From positions 1 through 64,000 of the forward strand of contig JBEKGC010000026.1 of NCBI GenBank assembly GCA_050013055.1: 64,000 bases of DNA, written 5' to 3'. The notes below the pieces were generated by a model, which made no database searches, was not told where the DNA came from, and saw nothing but the letters and a program-made list of their open reading frames with translations. This document shows, piece by piece, positions 1 to 7,899 of this stretch. The translations under genes were made by a program, and so were the position numbers. Source of the stretch: Palsa-504 sp050013055. Its GTDB lineage: Bacteria > Actinomycetota > Actinomycetes > Streptosporangiales > Streptosporangiaceae. Numbering within the stretch: the first letter of the stretch is position 1; every line of letters starts with the position of its first letter.

Positions 1-94
1 GGTTCGCCTGGTCGGGCAGTTCCTTGACTGCGCCGAGGACGAGGTTCTCGAAATCCACGAACACGGCAACCTGCGCCGACCCGTCGGGCTCCAT
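1..94 (-). CDS. NYN-domain protein, N-terminal fragment
   Basis: Only the first 31 codons lie in the window; the gene runs off the left edge. On the minus strand an ATG is preceded by a clear AAAGGAG ribosome site seven bases upstream. The peptide begins MEPDGSAQ and continues VAVFVDFENLVLGA. The hydrophobic-FVDFENL pattern is the usual opening of NYN (LabA/DUF88-like) PIN-fold ribonuclease domains, where the first Asp is a metal ligand. The family is usually an RNase or RNA-processing factor. The assignment rests on this short motif alone, so the full domain structure and any extra C-terminal domain are unknown. Confidence 0.65.
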   Translation of the reverse strand, partial: MEPDGSAQVAVFVDFENLVLGAVKELPDQAN

Positions 95-557
95 CGTCCA
101 GCTCCTTTAGCCGATTAGGCGAGATCGTCACCAGGCGACCAGGCCGCAGTGATCGGCCGGCCCGGCGATGAAACGCTATCTCAGTGGGCGAGGAAGCAGC
201 CGCAGATCCTCGGCGTGGTGTTAATAGTGGTCTATTTGTTCCGGCTGTGACGGGTTATGCTGTCTTGCTACTGGTTGTCCGGCGGCCGGGCGAGCCGGTC
301 AGCGCAGGCGTCACGGCAGGAGCGCCGCCCCCGGGAGCGCGGGCTGACGGCGAAGACCACCCGCCCGGTTCCTCTCACGAGCGAGTTTACCTTGCTGTAA
401 CAATCTGTAACGAGCCGTAAACAATGCGGGGTTAGCGTGTCTCATCCCGTGGTGCCCACGGCGAAAGGAGTGATCGTAGCGCACTCACGGTAACGACAAC
501 GACATTCCCCCGCGTACTCTGCGAGCTGCGCGGGCCGAAAAGAAGGTCGTACACCAA
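95..557. other. intergenic region upstream of gpgS with phased GTAAC repeats
   Basis: 463 bases between the divergent NYN gene and gpgS. A short open frame (184-420) has no ribosome site or recognisable product and is not called. The distinctive element is three GTAAC/GTAAA pentamers at 397-401, 407-411 and 417-421, exactly 10 bp apart, in a locally AT-richer patch. One helical turn of spacing suggests a regulator bound on one face of the DNA. No tRNA or riboswitch fold was recognised. Confidence 0.4.
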
Positions 558-1574
558 ATGGCCGTTTGGGATTGGTTTGAGCAGCGGTCGTTTCATTACC
601 GGGACTTCGCCGCATTTGCCGGCCCCGGCGAGACGATCCGCTGTCCCGCTATCACGCTAATCCTGCCTACCCGCGAGGTCGCCGGTACCATCGGGCCGAT
701 CTTGGACACGGTAGCCAGGCTGAACGAGCGCAGCGGGCTGGTCGATCAGGTGCTGGTCATCGACGCGGACTCGGCCGACGGGACCGCGGACATCGCCAGG
801 GCCCACGGGGCCGAGGTCTACTCGGAGAACGAGCTGCTGGCTGAATTCGGGCCCGCCCTGGGCAAGGGTGACGCGATGTGGCGCGGCCTGTCGGTAGCGC
901 GCGGCGATATCGTGATGTTCGCCGACACCGACACGTGTGACTTCAGCGAGCATTTCATCTACGGCACGGTCGGCCCGCTGCTGGCGGTACCGGGCGTCCA
1001 GTTCAGCAAGGCCGCCTACCGGCGCCCGTTCACCAGCACACAGCAATCCGTCGTCGACGGCGGCGGCCGGGTGACCGAGCTGATGGCCAAGCCGCTGCTC
1101 AACTTCTTCTACCCGGACCTCGCCGGATTCGTGCAGCCGCTGGCCGGCGAGTTCGCCGCTTCCCGGGACCTGCTGTTCCGGACTCCGTTCCTGACCGGCT
1201 ACGGGGTAGAGATCGCGATTTTGATAGACGTGCTCGGGGACGCCGGCCTGGCCGCGATGGCGCAGGTGGACCTCGGCTCGCGGCAGAACCGCCATCAGCC
1301 GCTCTGGGACCTGACCAGGATGAGCTCGACCGTACTGCGCGCGCTGGCGCGCCGGGTGCCCGCGCTGCGACACGCCGCGCTGGAACAGCGGGCGCTCGCG
1401 CCGCCGGCGCCTAACGTCTGGGAGCTACGCCGCCCGGAGACCTACCTGCACGCCGTGGCCACCGAGGACGGCCTGCGCCTCGACGAGCACCTCAACGAAC
1501 TCCTCGAACGTCCGCCCATGGCTCAGCTACAGCCCGCCTTCCAGGCCGAAATCCCCGCCCAGCTCGGCATGTAG
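558..1574 (+). CDS. gpgS: Glucosyl-3-phosphoglycerate synthase (GT81, GpgS)
   Basis: Transfers glucose from NDP-glucose to 3-phosphoglycerate, the first step towards glucosylglycerate and, in mycobacteria, methylglucose lipopolysaccharide. The 338 residues are slightly longer than mycobacterial GpgS. A GT-A fold is visible: ITLILPTRE at 32-40, VLVIDADSADGT at 65-76, GKGDAMW at 102-108, and the metal-binding DxD as ADTDTCDF at 122-129. The acceptor-site segments GYGVEIAILID (214-224) and RQNRHQPLWDL (242-252) are characteristic of this family rather than of general GT2 enzymes. The start is an ATG with a weak GAAGG upstream. It is monocistronic and convergent with the zinc-finger gene, with a palindromic repeat between them. 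Confidence 0.9.
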   Translation: MAVWDWFEQRSFHYRDFAAFAGPGETIRCPAITLILPTREVAGTIGPILDTVARLNERSGLVDQVLVIDADSADGTADIARAHGAEVYSENELLAEFGPALGKGDAMWRGLSVARGDIVMFADTDTCDFSEHFIYGTVGPLLAVPGVQFSKAAYRRPFTSTQQSVVDGGGRVTELMAKPLLNFFYPDLAGFVQPLAGEFAASRDLLFRTPFLTGYGVEIAILIDVLGDAGLAAMAQVDLGSRQNRHQPLWDLTRMSSTVLRALARRVPALRHAALEQRALAPPAPNVWELRRPETYLHAVATEDGLRLDEHLNELLERPPMAQLQPAFQAEIPAQLGM

Positions 1575-1594
1575 CCCTCCGGGACGCAAACCAG

Positions 1595-1643
1595 GGATCG
1601 TGGATAGTTGCCTTCTTATTCCGGAGGTAACTATCCACGATCC
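1595..1643. repeat. Dispersed 39-bp interrupted palindrome, copy 1
   Basis: Arms 1595-1612 and 1626-1643 form an 18-bp inverted repeat with one mismatch around a 13-base loop. The core GTGGAT...ATCCAC is 39 bp (1600-1638). It lies between convergent gpgS and the zinc-finger gene. Two further copies of identical core length occur at 41964-42002 and 59503-59541. There is no T-run, so it is not a typical intrinsic terminator, although it could act as one in this position. Confidence 0.8.
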
Positions 1644-1678
1644 GGTCGGCGCGGGCGCGCTGGCCGCGGCGGAACCGG

Positions 1679-2026
1679 CTAGTGCACGTGGAAGCGCCAG
1701 TCGTCCGGCACCCGCCCGGCGGGGCCGGGCACCGGCTGGTCAAGCGGGTGGCTCTCCGGCGGCGCCAACGCCGGGCCCTCGTAGGTTTCCTTGGTCTCGT
1801 AGCTGTAGAACCAGTCCTCGCCGGGCTCGAAGCTGCGGATGAACGGGTGCCCGGCGGCGGCCGCGTGGGCGGACGCGTGCTGCGCGGGGGAGGTGTCGCA
1901 GCAGCCGATGTGCCCGCACTGCGCGCATCGCCGCAAATGGACCCACCATCCGCCGGCCTCGTTACATTCCGTGCAGCCCGTGCCGTTCGGCGGCACGGAG
2001 GGATCGATTCCCGCTATCTCGCTCAT
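1679..2026 (-). CDS. UBP-type zinc finger protein
   Basis: A 115-residue stand-alone ZnF-UBP domain. It has CTEC, then CAQCGHIGCCDTSP followed by HASAHAAAAGHP, giving the Cys/His ligand order of this fold, and a Trp/Tyr-rich end (EDWFYSYE). In eukaryotes the domain grips the free Gly-Gly tail of ubiquitin; bacterial partners are unknown. The ATG is preferred over the GTG one codon earlier because AGGAG then sits six bases upstream. It is the last gene of the operon, 38 bases after the histidine kinase, so it probably works with the redox signalling proteins encoded upstream. Confidence 0.85.
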   Translation of the reverse strand: MSEIAGIDPSVPPNGTGCTECNEAGGWWVHLRRCAQCGHIGCCDTSPAQHASAHAAAAGHPFIRSFEPGEDWFYSYETKETYEGPALAPPESHPLDQPVPGPAGRVPDDWRFHVH

Positions 2027-2064
2027 CACGCTCTCCTACTGTCTTATGCGAAAGTCGCGTGTCT

Positions 2065-3591
2065 TTACTGGCCGGCCGGAGCCGGCAGCGGGCCAAGCGC
2101 GGCATCGTGCACCGCGTCCGGGCCGTCCGGCCCCGCGGCGGGCACCGACCCCGGCGCGGTGACCGGCAACCGCACCCGGAAACGCGTATCCCCGGGCGTT
2201 GATTCCAGCGACAGATCCCCGTGGTGCTTGTTCACCACGATCCGCCAGGAAATGTCTAGCCCGAGCCCGGTCCCTTCGCCCACCGGCTTGGTGGTGAAGA
2301 ACGGCTCGAAGATCCGCCGCTGGATCTGGTCGGGCACGCCCGGCCCGGTATCGGCGAACTCCACGCACACCTGGTCCCGGTCCAGCTCCGTCCGCACGGT
2401 CAGCGTTCCCGAGTCCTTCATGGCCGACACCGCGTTGTCGATCAGGTTCGTCCACACCTGGTTCAGCTCCCCGGCGTAGGCCGGGATGTGCGGCAGCGAC
2501 CGGTCGTAATCCTTCACCACGTGGATGCCGGGCGGGATCTTGCCCGACAGCATCATCAGCGTGCTGTCCAGCAGCTCGTGCACGTCCACCACCTGGTACG
2601 GCGCCCGGTCCAGCTGCGAGTACTGCTTGGCCGCGCCGACCAGGGTGGAGATCCGGGTGGTGGAGTCCTCGATCTCGTTCATCAGCAGCTCGGTCTCGAC
2701 GGTGTAGTTCAGCCACCGGAGCGCTCCCTCCAGCGTCGCCGGGTCCACCACCGCCTCGACTTGATCGAGCCACGGCACGTCAAGCCCCGCCGCGACGAAC
2801 GTCGGGGCCAGCTCCCACCCGTTGGAGATATCGTGGCCGTCCAGCCAGTCCGCGATCGTGTCCTCCGCGTCGGACACGTCCAGGGGCGACATCGCCGCCG
2901 CCTTCGCCGCGGCCTTGGGAGCCCTGTCGGCCGCCTCTTCCTGCAGCCGGATGAGCGTCTCCAAGGTGGTCCGGTCGTACGGCCCGGCCGCGATCATGCC
3001 CAGCTTGTGCCGCATCCCGGCGACCCGCTCGCGCAGCGATGCGGTGGCCCGCACCGCGGCCGCGGCCGGGTTGTTCAGCTCGTGGGTCAGCCCGGCCGAA
3101 AGCGAGCCGAGCGCCAGCAGCCGTTCCCGCTGGCTGATCGCCTGCTGGGCGCTCTTGGTCCCGAAGAACAGCCCTTCGAGCAGGTGCACCGCCATCGGGA
3201 ACCACTCGTGCATCAGCTCGGCGAAGACGTCGGCGTCCAGCACGAAGAACCGGGACGGCTCGGTCACCCGCAGCGAGTTGTTGTAGCGCTGCTGGACCCG
3301 GTCGCCGAGATAAGCCTGGAAGGCCCCGGTGTACACGCCGCGCTCGGCGGTCCGGCCCACCTCGACGTCGTCGGTCCCGACCCGCCGCAGCAGCACCAGG
3401 GCGCCGTCCAGGAGTACGTAGAAGCAGGTCGCCGGGGACCCTTCGGTGTACACGAGCCCCGGCTGGATCAGCTCGACGTGCCCCCGCTCGCACAGCCACT
3501 GCAGCTGGTCCTCGGTGAGTTTCTCGAACAGGAACAAGGTCCGCAGCTCATCGACCCCGCACGGCAGCGGGTCCGGCTCAGTGTCAGTCAT
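2065..3591 (-). CDS. Cyclic-nucleotide-binding-domain sensor histidine kinase
   Basis: 508 residues, cytoplasmic (no membrane segment). The N-terminal part (about 14-140) is a CNBD-like beta-roll, including the LLDGALVLLRR stretch. The kinase core has an H-box GLTHELNNPAAAA with phospho-acceptor His170, an unusual roughly 150-residue helical linker, and a complete ATPase: N-box NQVWTNLIDNA (377-387), DTGPGVP (414-420), FEPFFTTK (428-435), GTGLGL (440-445). The C-terminus is Pro/Ala-rich. Its start overlaps the stop of the receiver/flavoprotein gene (ATGA), so the two are translationally coupled. That neighbour carries an intact receiver and is the obvious phosphorylation partner. Confidence 0.88.
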   Translation of the reverse strand: MTDTEPDPLPCGVDELRTLFLFEKLTEDQLQWLCERGHVELIQPGLVYTEGSPATCFYVLLDGALVLLRRVGTDDVEVGRTAERGVYTGAFQAYLGDRVQQRYNNSLRVTEPSRFFVLDADVFAELMHEWFPMAVHLLEGLFFGTKSAQQAISQRERLLALGSLSAGLTHELNNPAAAAVRATASLRERVAGMRHKLGMIAAGPYDRTTLETLIRLQEEAADRAPKAAAKAAAMSPLDVSDAEDTIADWLDGHDISNGWELAPTFVAAGLDVPWLDQVEAVVDPATLEGALRWLNYTVETELLMNEIEDSTTRISTLVGAAKQYSQLDRAPYQVVDVHELLDSTLMMLSGKIPPGIHVVKDYDRSLPHIPAYAGELNQVWTNLIDNAVSAMKDSGTLTVRTELDRDQVCVEFADTGPGVPDQIQRRIFEPFFTTKPVGEGTGLGLDISWRIVVNKHHGDLSLESTPGDTRFRVRLPVTAPGSVPAAGPDGPDAVHDAALGPLPAPAGQ

Positions 3592-5264
3592 GTCTTCTCC
3601 AGATAGCGATGCACGAGCATGACGGCCAGCGCCCCTTCCCCGACCGCCGAGGCGACGCGCTTGGCCGATTCGGCCCGCGCGTCCCCGGCCACGAACACCC
3701 CGGGCACGCTGGTCTCCAGGTGGTAGGGCATCCGGTCGAGCTCCCAGCCGCGCGGCCGCTCGCCGCCCACCGACAGGTCGGGGCCCGCGATCACGAACCC
3801 CCGGTCGTCCCGCACCACCACTCCGTCCAGCCAGTCCGTCAACGGCGCTGCCCCGATAAACAGGAACAGCAGCTGCGCGTCGACTTGTTCCGTGGAGGCG
3901 TCCGCGGTGCTGCGCAGCGTCAGCCCCTCCAGGTGATCATCACCGCGGGCCGCCACCACCTCGGTACAGGTTCGCACCGAGATGTTCGCGACGTCCGAGA
4001 TCTGCTTGATCAGGTAGTACGACATGGACCGTTCCAGCGACGACCCGCGGACCAGGATCGTCACCGACTTGGCGTGCCGGGCCAGGTACACCGCCGCCTG
4101 CCCGGCGGAGTTGGCGCCGCCGACGATGAAGATGTCCTGCCCCAGGCAGGCGGACGCCTCGGTCAGCGCCGATCCGTAGTACACCCCGCGGCCGGTCAGC
4201 GAGCTCAGCCCGGGCGCGTCCAGCTGCCGGTAGGAGACCCCGGTGGCCAGGATGATCGTGTGCGCGTCGATCGAGGTCCCGTCCGCGAACCTGACCCGGC
4301 GCGCCGAGCCGCGCACGTCCAGGCCGATCACGTCCCGCGTGGTCAGCACCTCGGCGCCGAACTTGGTGGCCTGGCGCCTGGCCCGGTCGGTCAGCTGTGC
4401 CCCCGACACCCCGTCCGGGAAGCCCAGGTAGTTCTCGATCCGCGAGCTCTGTCCCGCCTGGCCGCCGGTCGCGGTCCGCTCCACCAGCACGGTGCGCAGC
4501 CCCTCGGAGGCGCCGTACACCGCGGCGCCAAGCCCGGCCGGGCCGCCGCCGATGACGATGAGGTCGTAGAAGTCCGCCGACGGCGTGGTGGCGAGCCCGA
4601 CCCGCGCCGCCAGCTCGGCGTCGGTCGGCTCGACCAGCGGATCGCCGCCGGGCGTGATCACCACCGGCAGGGAAAGCCCGTCCGACCGGGCGGCCTCGAG
4701 CAGCCGCTGTCCCTCCGGCTCGTCCGAGGCGTACCACCGGTACGGCACCTGGTTGCGGGCCAGGAATTCGCGCACCTCCGACGAACGCGCCGACCAGCGG
4801 TGCCCGATCACCTTGGTCTCGGGCACCGGCCGGTGGTCCGACGACAGCCACGAGTCGAGCAGCGCGTCGACCACCGGGTAGAGCTTCTCCTCCGGCGGGT
4901 CCCACGGCTTGAGCAGGTAGTGGTCGAGGTCGACCACGTTGATCGCGTCGATCGCCGCCTCGGTGTCGGCGTAGGCGGTGAGCAGCACCCGCCGGGCGCC
5001 CGGGTAGACGTCCATCGCCTGCTCGAGGAACTCGATCCCGTTCATCTCGGGCATCCGGTAGTCGGCCAGGATAACGGCGACCAGGTCGCCGCGCAGCTTC
5101 AGCTGCCGTAGCGCGTCCAGCGCCGCCGCCCCCGACTCGGCCCGCACGATCCGGTGCCGTTCGCCGTAGCGCCGCCGCAGGTCACGTGCCACCGCCCGGG
5201 ACACCCCCGGGTCGTCGTCCACGGTCAGGATGGCCGTGCGAATTGCCTCGCCCTGCTCGGTCAT
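3588..5264 (-). CDS. Response-regulator receiver fused to thioredoxin-reductase-like flavoprotein
   Basis: 558 residues in three parts. 1: receiver domain (about 10-135) with VDDDPG, phospho-acceptor Asp68 in ILADYRMPEMNG and Lys119 in LLKPWD. 2: a short glutaredoxin/thioredoxin-like segment (about 150-222, SSEVREFLARNQVPYRWYAS ... LPVVITPGG) with no CxxC. 3: a TrxR-type NAD(P)H/FAD module (233-558) with FAD motif IGGGPAGLGAA, GGQAGQSSRIENYLGF, NADPH motif VGGANSAGQAA and FAD-binding FVAGDA. The position that holds CxxC in thioredoxin reductase reads YYGSALTE, so classic disulfide reductase chemistry is excluded. No DNA-binding output is present; the flavoprotein is the likely output. It overlaps both neighbours by four bases. 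Confidence 0.9.
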   Translation of the reverse strand: MTEQGEAIRTAILTVDDDPGVSRAVARDLRRRYGERHRIVRAESGAAALDALRQLKLRGDLVAVILADYRMPEMNGIEFLEQAMDVYPGARRVLLTAYADTEAAIDAINVVDLDHYLLKPWDPPEEKLYPVVDALLDSWLSSDHRPVPETKVIGHRWSARSSEVREFLARNQVPYRWYASDEPEGQRLLEAARSDGLSLPVVITPGGDPLVEPTDAELAARVGLATTPSADFYDLIVIGGGPAGLGAAVYGASEGLRTVLVERTATGGQAGQSSRIENYLGFPDGVSGAQLTDRARRQATKFGAEVLTTRDVIGLDVRGSARRVRFADGTSIDAHTIILATGVSYRQLDAPGLSSLTGRGVYYGSALTEASACLGQDIFIVGGANSAGQAAVYLARHAKSVTILVRGSSLERSMSYYLIKQISDVANISVRTCTEVVAARGDDHLEGLTLRSTADASTEQVDAQLLFLFIGAAPLTDWLDGVVVRDDRGFVIAGPDLSVGGERPRGWELDRMPYHLETSVPGVFVAGDARAESAKRVASAVGEGALAVMLVHRYLEKT

Positions 5265-6439
5265 ACCGCCATCCTAAGTTCAACGCGTCCGGGATCCAGG
5301 GTCACCAGCTCGCGGTAAAACCGCCGTTCGATCATCCACCCGCCGGCTGGCCGATCGCACTCCTGGCCGACGGGCACGAACGACACCTGGTAATCGCCGG
5401 CGCCCGGGCGCCCCAGATCGTCCCAGTCCTGGTAATACCGGTCGAGCTCGCGGGCCAGCGCGCCGTCCTTCCACCACCGGATCCCGTCCGTCCCCGCGTC
5501 GGCCCAGCCGTCGGACATGGCGTTCAGCCCAGGTCCGTTCGGCCCATCGAAGGCCCGGCGGTCGTTCAGGCTGAGGAAGAACAAGAAGCCGGTCTCCTCG
5601 CCGGGCAGACCGGGTGATCCGGCCGGAGCGAAGCGCGGGCCGAGCTCGCCCGCGCGGGCAACCTCGCCCGGGTCGGCCACGATGTAGCCGCGCGGCCAGA
5701 TGTCCTCGATCTGCAGCGGCCCGCGGACCGGCATGAACCCGGTCCATCCCGCGATCCGGCCGGACAGCGTCCCGTGGTCCCGGCGCAGGCGCACCAGCGG
5801 ATGCTCGCCCGCGTGATCGAGCGGGACCAGCATGGTCCCGCCGTCCGCGAGCTGTTCCGCCCAGCGCGGCGACAGGTCGCCGCAGCCCACCGTGGCCACG
5901 ATCCGGTCGAACGGCGCGTGCTCGGGCACCCCGTCGAAGCCGTCGCCCAGCCGGACCCGGATCTGCGGGTAGCCGGTCCGGCTCAGCAGCCGCCTGGTCT
6001 GCTCGACCACGTCGGCCTGCACGTCCACCGTGGTCACCCGCTGCTGGTCACCCACGATCTCGGCCAGCAGGGCCGCGTTGTACCCGGTCCCTGCGCCGAT
6101 CTCCAGGACCGTCATGCCGTCGCCGAGCTCGAGCAGCTCGAGCATCCGGGCCACCAGCGCGGACCCCGAGGTCGAGCTCGTCGGTATCCCGTTGAGCCTG
6201 CGGGTGGCCAGCGCGGTATCCGCGTAGATGATCTCGAGATCCTCCCGCCGTGGGTGCCAGGGATCGTGTTCCACGGTGTGGGAGCCCGTCTCGTCTCGGT
6301 AGGAGAACGTCTCGAGCAGCCGGTGCCGCGGCACCGTGGAGAACGCCCGCCGCACCGCCGCCGACCGGATGGCCCCGGCCGCCGCCAGCTCCCCGGCGTA
6401 CCGCTCGATCAGGACCGCGATGTCCGCCTCAGCCGTCAT
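5261..6439 (-). CDS. Protein-L-isoaspartate O-methyltransferase-family protein
   Basis: 392 residues. The N-terminal half is a PCMT-type class I SAM methyltransferase: TSSTSGSALVARMLELL (the substrate-binding region, Pro-x-Ser in other members), then motif I VLEIGAGTGYNAALLAE at about 111-127 and VTTVDV. The C-terminal half, about 170 residues after the core, matches actinobacterial extended PCMT-like proteins and has no motif I could assign. The ATG at 6439 is chosen over longer frames because an upstream extension would overlap the divergent gene and reads as non-coding. It is first gene of the four-gene operon; its stop overlaps the next start (ATGA). Repair or modification of oxidised/aged protein would fit the redox theme (inference). 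Confidence 0.82.
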   Translation of the reverse strand: MTAEADIAVLIERYAGELAAAGAIRSAAVRRAFSTVPRHRLLETFSYRDETGSHTVEHDPWHPRREDLEIIYADTALATRRLNGIPTSSTSGSALVARMLELLELGDGMTVLEIGAGTGYNAALLAEIVGDQQRVTTVDVQADVVEQTRRLLSRTGYPQIRVRLGDGFDGVPEHAPFDRIVATVGCGDLSPRWAEQLADGGTMLVPLDHAGEHPLVRLRRDHGTLSGRIAGWTGFMPVRGPLQIEDIWPRGYIVADPGEVARAGELGPRFAPAGSPGLPGEETGFLFFLSLNDRRAFDGPNGPGLNAMSDGWADAGTDGIRWWKDGALARELDRYYQDWDDLGRPGAGDYQVSFVPVGQECDRPAGGWMIERRFYRELVTLDPGRVELRMAV

Positions 6440-6472
6440 GTTCCCAGTATCGGCTTGCCGCCGGCACCCCGG

Positions 6473-6478
6473 TAACCT
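6473..6478 (+). promoter_or_regulatory. Putative leaderless -10 element (TAACCT)
   Basis: TAACCT lies seven bases before the ATG of the methyltransferase gene, and no ribosome site is visible, the usual arrangement of a leaderless actinobacterial transcript. Only 46 bases separate the two divergent genes. Confidence 0.45.
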
Positions 6479-6485
6479 TGCGCCC

Positions 6486-7211
6486 ATGGAGCACTCCGCC
6501 GATAACAACGCAGCCATCTGGCGGTCGGCCGAGGCGGTGCAGGCCTGGTCGGCGGAGGCGGGGCGGCAAGAACGCACCCGGGCGACGCACCGGCAGTTCC
6601 TGACCGGGCTGCTGCCGTTCGGTCCGCGGCAGGCGTTCACGTTCCTGGACCTGGGGGCGGGGACCGGGGCCGCCTCGCGGGCGATCCTGGCGGAGTATCC
6701 GGGCAGCACCGCGATCCTCGCGGATTTCTCCGCCGAGATGATGCAAGCCGGCCAGGGCGAGATGGAATTGTTCGCGGGCCGCTACCGTTCCGTGGAGTTC
6801 GACATGGCGGGCGGCGGCCCGTGGCCCGCGGCCATCCCCGCGGCGCTGGACGCGGTGGTGACCTCCTTGTGCGTCCACCACCTGCCCGACGAACGCAAAC
6901 GGGCCTTGTTCGCCGAGATCTTCGGCCGGCTGGCCCCCGGGGGCTGGTACCTCAACTACGACCCGGTGAGCGCGGAGGATCCCGTCGTCGCCGCCACCTG
7001 GGAGCGGGTGAACGACGCCCGCGACCCCGAGGCGGCGGCCAGGCGGCACCATCGCACGCCGCTGGAACAGGCGCGCTGGGACAACCACATCCGCTATATC
7101 ACCCCGCTCGGCCGGCAGCTTGAGTACCTGCGGGCCGCGGGGTTCGACGGCATCGACGTCTACTGGAAGCAGCTGGACTACGTCGTCTACGGCGGCCGCC
7201 GCCCGCGCTGA
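6486..7211 (+). CDS. Class I SAM-dependent methyltransferase
   Basis: 241 residues. Motif I is FTFLDLGAGTGAASRAIL (about 51-68); an acidic post-I strand follows (AILADFS), then VVTSLCVHHLPD and a PGGWYLNYDP turn typical of Methyltransf_11/25 proteins. The substrate cannot be told from sequence. The ATG at 6486 has no ribosome site but a TAACCT box seven bases upstream, so the message is probably leaderless. It is divergent from the PCMT-like operon and stands alone. Confidence 0.8.
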   Translation: MEHSADNNAAIWRSAEAVQAWSAEAGRQERTRATHRQFLTGLLPFGPRQAFTFLDLGAGTGAASRAILAEYPGSTAILADFSAEMMQAGQGEMELFAGRYRSVEFDMAGGGPWPAAIPAALDAVVTSLCVHHLPDERKRALFAEIFGRLAPGGWYLNYDPVSAEDPVVAATWERVNDARDPEAAARRHHRTPLEQARWDNHIRYITPLGRQLEYLRAAGFDGIDVYWKQLDYVVYGGRRPR

Positions 7212-7475
7212 CCGGAAGGCGCGGCGAACGTTCTCAGTCACCGTGTATTTCCCGACGTTTCACGACGACAGTCTTCCGGTGCAGAGGACCGGGTAATTCT
7301 GACCGCAGAACATGCGAGTCGGCGTGCTACGGTTGACGAGGAGTTGCGTCATTCGTAGGCGGCTGCGGGGCGCCTGCCAATCGGGGGAAATAAATCATGC
7401 CTATTGTCCTAACTATGACGATGGCCGCATCGAATTGCTGTATCGCGGGCCTGGCTACCCGGGGGTAGGCGAGCC

Positions 7476-7832
7476 GTGCCGCCGGTGGTGCAAGACACAA
7501 ACTCAAAAAATGGCCTATCGGCTGGGAACAAGAAGTTGCGGACCTGCCTGGAGGAAGCCTGCGCGGAGATCCATTTTCAGGATCTATGGCGCGGCCAGGG
7601 AACTATCGCCAAATGCGATAACGTACGAGTAGATGTGCATAGTACGTGGAGCGACGGAGGCTGGAATATTCAGGCTCAGGCCGGCAAGTTCTCTTTCGCC
7701 GAGATACATCTGTCCGATTCGCTGGAACGGGCCAAGCTGATGACGCAGCAAGGTGTGGTCAACGCCGTCGGCCGGGCCCTGGTTAACAGCGCGACGTCGC
7801 AGACCTGCTGGTCGGTCACCGGAATCCCGTAA
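7476..7832 (+). CDS. Hypothetical protein, possibly the frameshifted 3' part of a longer gene
   Basis: 118 residues from a GTG with no good ribosome site; not recognised. The last 60 codons have strongly GC-rich third positions and read like real protein (KFSFAEIHLSDSLERAKL), while the upstream DNA is unusually AT-rich for this genome. A second start at 7397 has an excellent GGGGGA site but its frame closes after 23 codons (MPIVLTMTMAASNCCIAGLA, signal-peptide-like) at a five-G run near 7461-7465. A one-base slip there would join both frames into one secreted protein of about 144 residues. Two cysteines (KCDN, TCW) would suit an exported product. Confidence 0.45.
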   Translation: MPPVVQDTNSKNGLSAGNKKLRTCLEEACAEIHFQDLWRGQGTIAKCDNVRVDVHSTWSDGGWNIQAQAGKFSFAEIHLSDSLERAKLMTQQGVVNAVGRALVNSATSQTCWSVTGIP

Positions 7833-7899
7833 TCAGCTGGTGCCGTGGCAGGTAACGTTGGCCCGCTACTAGCTGCCGCGGTGATAAGCCCCGATGCTG

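Noticed and set aside
184..420. Small open frame upstream of gpgS
   Set aside because: No ribosome site, no recognisable motif, low-complexity Pro/Gly/Ala sequence; the region is better read as regulatory.
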